Shown in pieces: positions 5,161-5,400 of a stretch of DNA of 5,400 nt; positions within the stretch are counted from its first letter, which is position 1, and each line of letters starts with the position of its first letter. Position numbers and translations under genes: made by a program. Source of the stretch: Planctomycetota bacterium (GTDB lineage Bacteria > Planctomycetota > Phycisphaerae > Sedimentisphaerales > Anaerobacaceae). Location: positions 1 through 5,400 of the forward strand of contig QNBZ01000109.1 of the NCBI GenBank assembly GCA_003644295.1, in the 5' to 3' direction. A model generated the notes under the pieces. That model was given only the letters and a program-made list of their open reading frames with translations, was not told where the DNA came from and did no database searches.

Positions 5161-5400
5161 ATGGCTGTCAAAAGCAAGGTCAAAAAAACGCCCCGTGAAA
5201 GGTATCTTGCGATACCATACCATATCCTTAATCTTAGCGATATTGGTCTGTGCCAGAAGGTGCTGCTGGCTCACATCTACAGCTTCGGACAGAAGGGCTG
5301 CTGGCAGAGCAATAAGACCCTCGCTGAGATATTTATGGTCTCAGCAAAAACAACATCCCGATGGATTTCCACTATCCACAAGCATATTTATATAAGAAAT
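5161..5400 (+). CDS. Winged-helix/HTH DNA-binding protein, N-terminal part (runs off window)
   Basis: Eighty codons from ATG 5161 stay open to the window edge. Residues 1-14 are basic (MAVKSKVKKTPRER). YLAIPYHILNLSDIGLCQKVLLAHIY (about 15-40) matches the leading helix of HTH_36-type domains, in which the phrase L-x-x-x-x-K-x-L-L-A-x-I is followed by a short G-rich turn (SFGQKGCW). A helix-turn-helix follows: SNKTLAEIFMVS (about 50-61), then the recognition helix KTTSRWISTIHKHI. Such domains occur in plasmid and phage replication initiators and in phage regulators. GGAGAGAG (5142-5149) gives a fair ribosome binding site 11 bases before the ATG. It is 30 bases downstream of the previous stop and on the same strand, so it is probably cotranscribed with the structural genes. 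Its place at the end of a late-gene block is unusual for a replication gene. The C-terminus, which would separate initiator from repressor, is not visible. Confidence 0.65.
   Translation, partial: MAVKSKVKKTPRERYLAIPYHILNLSDIGLCQKVLLAHIYSFGQKGCWQSNKTLAEIFMVSAKTTSRWISTIHKHIYIRN

Noticed and set aside
5195..5395. 66-codon + strand frame near the right end
   Set aside because: Out-of-frame shadow of the HTH gene, whose own frame gives a clear helix-turn-helix and has a better start signal.

Overview
The window reads as part of a bacteriophage or prophage late region. All genes lie on the + strand and are packed tightly: TAATG and ATGA stop/start overlaps, a 10-base overlap and a 1-base gap, with one real intergenic gap of about 97 bases. 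No integrase, tRNA, rRNA, CRISPR array or transposase is visible. The host cannot be fixed from the sequence. The Gram-negative-style lipoprotein signal, the protein style and the junction repeats would suit a Planctomycetota-type bacterium (environmental or metagenomic), but this is a low-confidence impression.

Layout: (1) the last codons of an upstream gene (to 26); (2) a LamG/concanavalin A-like lectin-fold protein (26-826), probably a receptor-binding or decoration protein; (3) a 160-aa structural protein with an Ig-like/BppU-like N-terminal half (817-1299); (4) a non-coding gap (1300-1396) with a heptamer repeat array and a cluster of mutually exclusive hairpins; (5) a 229-aa fibronectin type III-like protein starting at TTG (1397-2086); (6) a 611-aa protein resembling tail hub/tail-associated proteins (2088-3923); (7) a small beta-rich protein (about 3917-4195); (8) a 94-aa one-TM coiled-coil protein (4211-4495) overlapped by (9) a 212-aa lipoprotein-like protein with a second hydrophobic segment (4492-5130), together a candidate membrane/lysis pair; (10) the start of a winged-helix/HTH protein (5161 to beyond the window), where the structural genes appear to give way to a regulatory or replication gene.

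Genes 2-7 plausibly build the adsorption end of a tail: a hub plus beta-sandwich domains (LamG, Ig-like, FN3) that bind host surface sugars or other tail proteins. Genes 8-9 would act at the host membrane.

The least expected feature is a set of four short tandem arrays, three with 7-base units and one with 8-base units. All differ in sequence, and each sits at a gene junction. Three of them run into coding sequence: one forms the stop codon of the hub gene and the candidate starts of the next, one contains the start codon of the TM protein, and one encodes an 8-residue repeat in the N-terminal region of the lipoprotein-like protein.
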